A DNA stretch of 7,474 nucleotides from CAZQYC01 sp043746555 (GTDB lineage: Bacteria; Pseudomonadota; Gammaproteobacteria; Steroidobacterales; Steroidobacteraceae), in assembly GCA_043746555.1 (NCBI GenBank), contig JAYTQU010000164.1, positions 1-7,474 on the forward strand. Direction: 5' to 3'. Numbering within the stretch: position 1 is the stretch's first letter; every line of letters starts with the position of its first letter. Below, piece after piece: positions 5,986-7,474 of the stretch. The notes under the pieces were generated by a model, which worked only from the letters and a program-made list of their open reading frames with translations, did not search any database and was not told the DNA's origin. Position numbers and translations under genes: made by a program.

Positions 5986-6133
5986 AGTTCTACTTTGTCA
6001 GGTTGCGCTGAAGCGCGCGGTGCGGCGTTGCACCGGCCTGAAAAATACTCACGTACGGCCGTGTACGCTGCGCTTTTCCAGTCCGTTGCGCCTTGCCCCG
6101 CATCGCTTGATCCCAACCTGACAAAGTAGAACT
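5986..6133. repeat. 148-bp fold-back intergenic element with perfect 20-bp terminal inverted repeats (ERIC/MITE-like)
   Basis: AGTTCTACTTTGTCAGGTTG (5986-6005) is repeated as an exact inverted copy at 6114-6133. The symmetry continues inward about the same centre (6059/6060). With no gap, 26 of 47 positions of 6010-6056 are complementary to 6063-6109, against about 12 expected by chance. The tip CGTAC/GTACG (6052-6056, 6063-6067) is perfect. The whole element can therefore fold into one long imperfect hairpin. It encodes nothing convincing. No clear target-site duplication flanks it. It may be a non-autonomous mobile element, an ERIC-type repeat, or a large 3' hairpin for the yajQ transcript. 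A known family cannot be named from the sequence alone. Confidence 0.8.
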
Positions 6134-6614
6134 AGTCACGGAAATTTGTGAACTGGAACGGCATTTCGAGCTTCGCGCCGCGAACCAGCGCAATAACTGC
6201 CTGTAAATCGTCGCGATTCTTGCCGGTAACGCGCACCTGCTTGTCCTGAATCGCCGCCTGGACTTTGAGTTTGGAGTCCTTAATCAGGCGTTGAATTTTC
6301 TTACCCAGTTCGGTTTCAATCCCTTGCCGTAACGTCACCGTTTGTTTTGCCGCTTGACCGAGAATTACCGGATCGTCGATCTTCATACATTGCAGTTCGA
6401 CGCCGCGTTTGGTCAGTTTGAGTCTTAAGATATCCATCATTTGCTTGAGCTGAAAATCCGCTTTGGCAACGAGCGTGACAATCGATTCTGTCAACTCGTA
6501 CTTGGCTTCCGACCCTTTAAAGTCAAAACGCGTGCCCACTTCGCGATTTGCCTGATCGATGGCGTTCGCGACTTCGTGAAGATTCAGTTCGGACACGATG
6601 TCAAAAGACGGCAT
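6132..6614 (-). CDS. yajQ: YajQ-family nucleotide-binding protein (UPF0234)
   Basis: The product is 160 aa, full length. It runs from MPSFDIVSEL, the family-typical start, to PFQFTNFRD, the family-typical end. Conserved blocks include RFDFKGSEAKYEL (29-41), DILRLKLTKRGVEL (61-74), KDSKLKVQAAIQDKQVRVTGK (112-132) and RDDLQAVIALVRG (134-146). The fold is two ferredoxin-like domains in tandem. Family members bind nucleotides and tRNA, and a Xanthomonas member is reported as a cyclic-di-GMP-binding effector of virulence genes. A signalling role is therefore possible here but not shown. GAGGA lies 6 nt before the ATG at 6614. The TAG stop (6132-6134) overlaps the last two bases of the fold-back repeat, so the gene ends exactly at the element. 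The minus-strand region at 6650-6710 has a weak TAATAT/GTGTCA promoter-like pair with 17-bp spacing. Confidence 0.95.
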   Translation of the reverse strand: MPSFDIVSELNLHEVANAIDQANREVGTRFDFKGSEAKYELTESIVTLVAKADFQLKQMMDILRLKLTKRGVELQCMKIDDPVILGQAAKQTVTLRQGIETELGKKIQRLIKDSKLKVQAAIQDKQVRVTGKNRDDLQAVIALVRGAKLEMPFQFTNFRD

Positions 6615-6644
6615 GATGATCCTCGAAACGGTCGTTGACCGCTT

Positions 6645-6727
6645 TGTGCCAGGTTAAATGAATCTGCATATTAGACGTTGCAATCGAAATTGACACTTTC
6701 GCTCTCGATACTCCGCTACCTGGCACA
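6645..6727. repeat. 10-bp perfect inverted repeat in the yajQ upstream region
   Basis: TGTGCCAGGT (6645-6654) and ACCTGGCACA (6718-6727) are exact inverted copies separated by 63 bp. They bracket the probable yajQ promoter. They might be two binding half-sites or a looping pair. They could also be chance, since a 10-bp match within about 250 bp is uncommon but not very rare. Confidence 0.4.
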
Positions 6728-6770
6728 GGGTAGGTTTCAAACTCGCCGATACGGCGTTGCAAATCCGCGG

Positions 6771-6785
6771 GAGGTGTTCAACCTC
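6771..6785. terminator. Small hairpin downstream of the TlpA-like gene
   Basis: GAGGT (6771-6775) and ACCTC (6781-6785) pair around a 5-nt loop. A second GC-only pair, GCGCC (6796-6800) with GGCGC (6808-6812), lies nearer the gene. Both are downstream of the minus-strand TlpA-like stop at 6857. Neither has a T-run in the minus direction, so termination is only suggested by position. Confidence 0.2.
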
Positions 6786-6856
6786 TCTTTGGTTTGCGCC
6801 TTGTCTCGGCGCGTTTGTCACGCACTCTGTATCAGGTCCAACAGCCGCTGCTAGGA

Positions 6857-7474
6857 TTATTTCTCAATCAACAGTTGTTCGACGAGCGCGACGAATTCCT
6901 TTTTGTATTCCTCGTAGTGTGCGCCGGTCGCAAGTCCGGAAAATCCCGTATGGATTTTACGAATTTTACCGTGGCGGTCCAGCAGTACCGACGTCGGAAA
7001 CGCATAGACGTGCGACAGTTGCGGCAACTTGGCGCTTGCCTCGTCGGCGTCCGAGGTGCCGGCGATGAGCATCGTGTAATCGATGTGGAACTGGTTGCGA
7101 AAACGTTTGGCCGCTGCGGCGGCGCGCGGAAAGTCGCCGAAGCGTTCGAACATAAGACCGATGACTTCAAATCCACGCGAACGATACTCGCGATAGAAAG
7201 GCGCGAGGAACGCGGCTTCGTCGTGGCAATTGCCGCACCAACTGCCGCCCAATGTCACCAGTACGACTTTGTTCTTGTAGCGCTCATCGGCGAGCGAGAC
7301 AGTTTTGCCATCCAAATCCGGGAAACTAAAACCCAACGTATCTTGTGTCGCCGACGTTGCATCATTCGGCAGTGTCGCATTGACATTGCGCTTAGCAACA
7401 AAGCGTTCGTGACTATGCGTCCCGGACCAGTATTCACCGATCAATGCGCCGTGCGAATCGACCTTGGCTTGGTA
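6857..7474 (-). CDS. TlpA/thioredoxin-family disulfide reductase (N-terminus beyond the window)
   Basis: About 205 C-terminal residues are visible. The frame is open to the last base (reading YQAKVDSHGALIGEYWSGTH at the edge), so the TTG at 7444 is not a real start. An N-terminal beta-rich segment (GEYWSGTHSHERFVAKRN) precedes the redox domain, as in TlpA-like proteins where it forms an extra small domain. The thioredoxin-like domain begins at FSFPDLDGKTVSL. It has the active site WCGNC (cysteine codons 7235-7237 and 7226-7228), GFEVIGLMFERFGDF, the cis-proline in AFPTSVLLDRHGKI, and IHTGFSGLATG near the end. Family members reduce or shuffle disulfides in extracytoplasmic proteins, often for cytochrome or metal-centre assembly. 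No signal or anchor can be seen because the start lies outside. It is separated from yajQ by about 240 bp, so co-transcription is uncertain. Confidence 0.9.
   Translation of the reverse strand, partial: YQAKVDSHGALIGEYWSGTHSHERFVAKRNVNATLPNDATSATQDTLGFSFPDLDGKTVSLADERYKNKVVLVTLGGSWCGNCHDEAAFLAPFYREYRSRGFEVIGLMFERFGDFPRAAAAAKRFRNQFHIDYTMLIAGTSDADEASAKLPQLSHVYAFPTSVLLDRHGKIRKIHTGFSGLATGAHYEEYKKEFVALVEQLLIEK

Noticed and set aside
5990..6193. Minus-strand open frame across the fold-back element, with a KAQRT duplication
   Set aside because: It runs through the palindromic repeat and overlaps the yajQ 3' end out of frame; no coding evidence.
6690..6695. Perfect TTGACA -35 on the plus strand
   Set aside because: No acceptable -10 lies 16-18 bp downstream and no plus-strand gene follows.
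6757..7068. Plus-strand open frame antisense to the TlpA-like gene
   Set aside because: Arginine-rich shadow of the conserved thioredoxin-domain gene, with no homology-like motifs.

Overview
The window looks like ordinary chromosomal DNA from a mid-GC member of the Pseudomonadota, most likely a beta- or gammaproteobacterium. The reasons are a Tat-exported high-potential iron-sulfur protein (HiPIP), a YajQ whose C-terminus is close to the enterobacterial one, a zeta-class maleylacetoacetate isomerase, a MocR-type regulator and a FadB/FadJ-like beta-oxidation enzyme. Genus cannot be named from the sequence alone. No rRNA, tRNA, CRISPR array, transposase or phage gene is visible.

Layout, left to right. 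(1) 1-407 (+): the C-terminal end of a MocR/PdxR-like regulator with an aminotransferase-fold domain, cut by the window edge. (2) 464-787 (-): a small exported protein with a shortened TonB C-terminal domain, convergent with gene 1. (3) 788-963: a divergent intergenic region holding a 14-bp tandem repeat (816-895), then a good sigma70-type promoter whose predicted start point lies in the first of two near-identical palindromic operators. (4) 1084-2367 (+): a TetR-family regulator and, 12 nt later, a maleylacetoacetate isomerase-like glutathione transferase, almost certainly one autoregulated operon. (5) 2544-3059 (+): a MarR-family regulator with a palindrome in its leader. (6) 3349-5448 (+): a 699-residue bifunctional enoyl-CoA hydratase/3-hydroxyacyl-CoA dehydrogenase with both active sites intact, preceded by an AT-rich promoter region with small palindromes. 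(7) 5508-5870 (-): HiPIP, convergent with the beta-oxidation gene. (8) 5986-6133: a 148-bp fold-back repeat with perfect 20-bp terminal arms, abutting yajQ. (9) 6132-6614 (-): yajQ. (10) 6857-7474 (-): a TlpA/thioredoxin-like disulfide reductase, cut by the right edge.

Functionally these are separate small transcription units rather than one pathway. Two regulator-plus-enzyme pairs stand out: TetR with the GSH-dependent isomerase, and MarR with the acyl-CoA enzyme. The second pairing is an inference from adjacency and shared half-sites. The most distinctive non-coding object is the 148-bp fold-back element, which resembles ERIC- or MITE-type intergenic repeats and whose end overlaps the yajQ stop codon. 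I see no convincing new multi-gene system.
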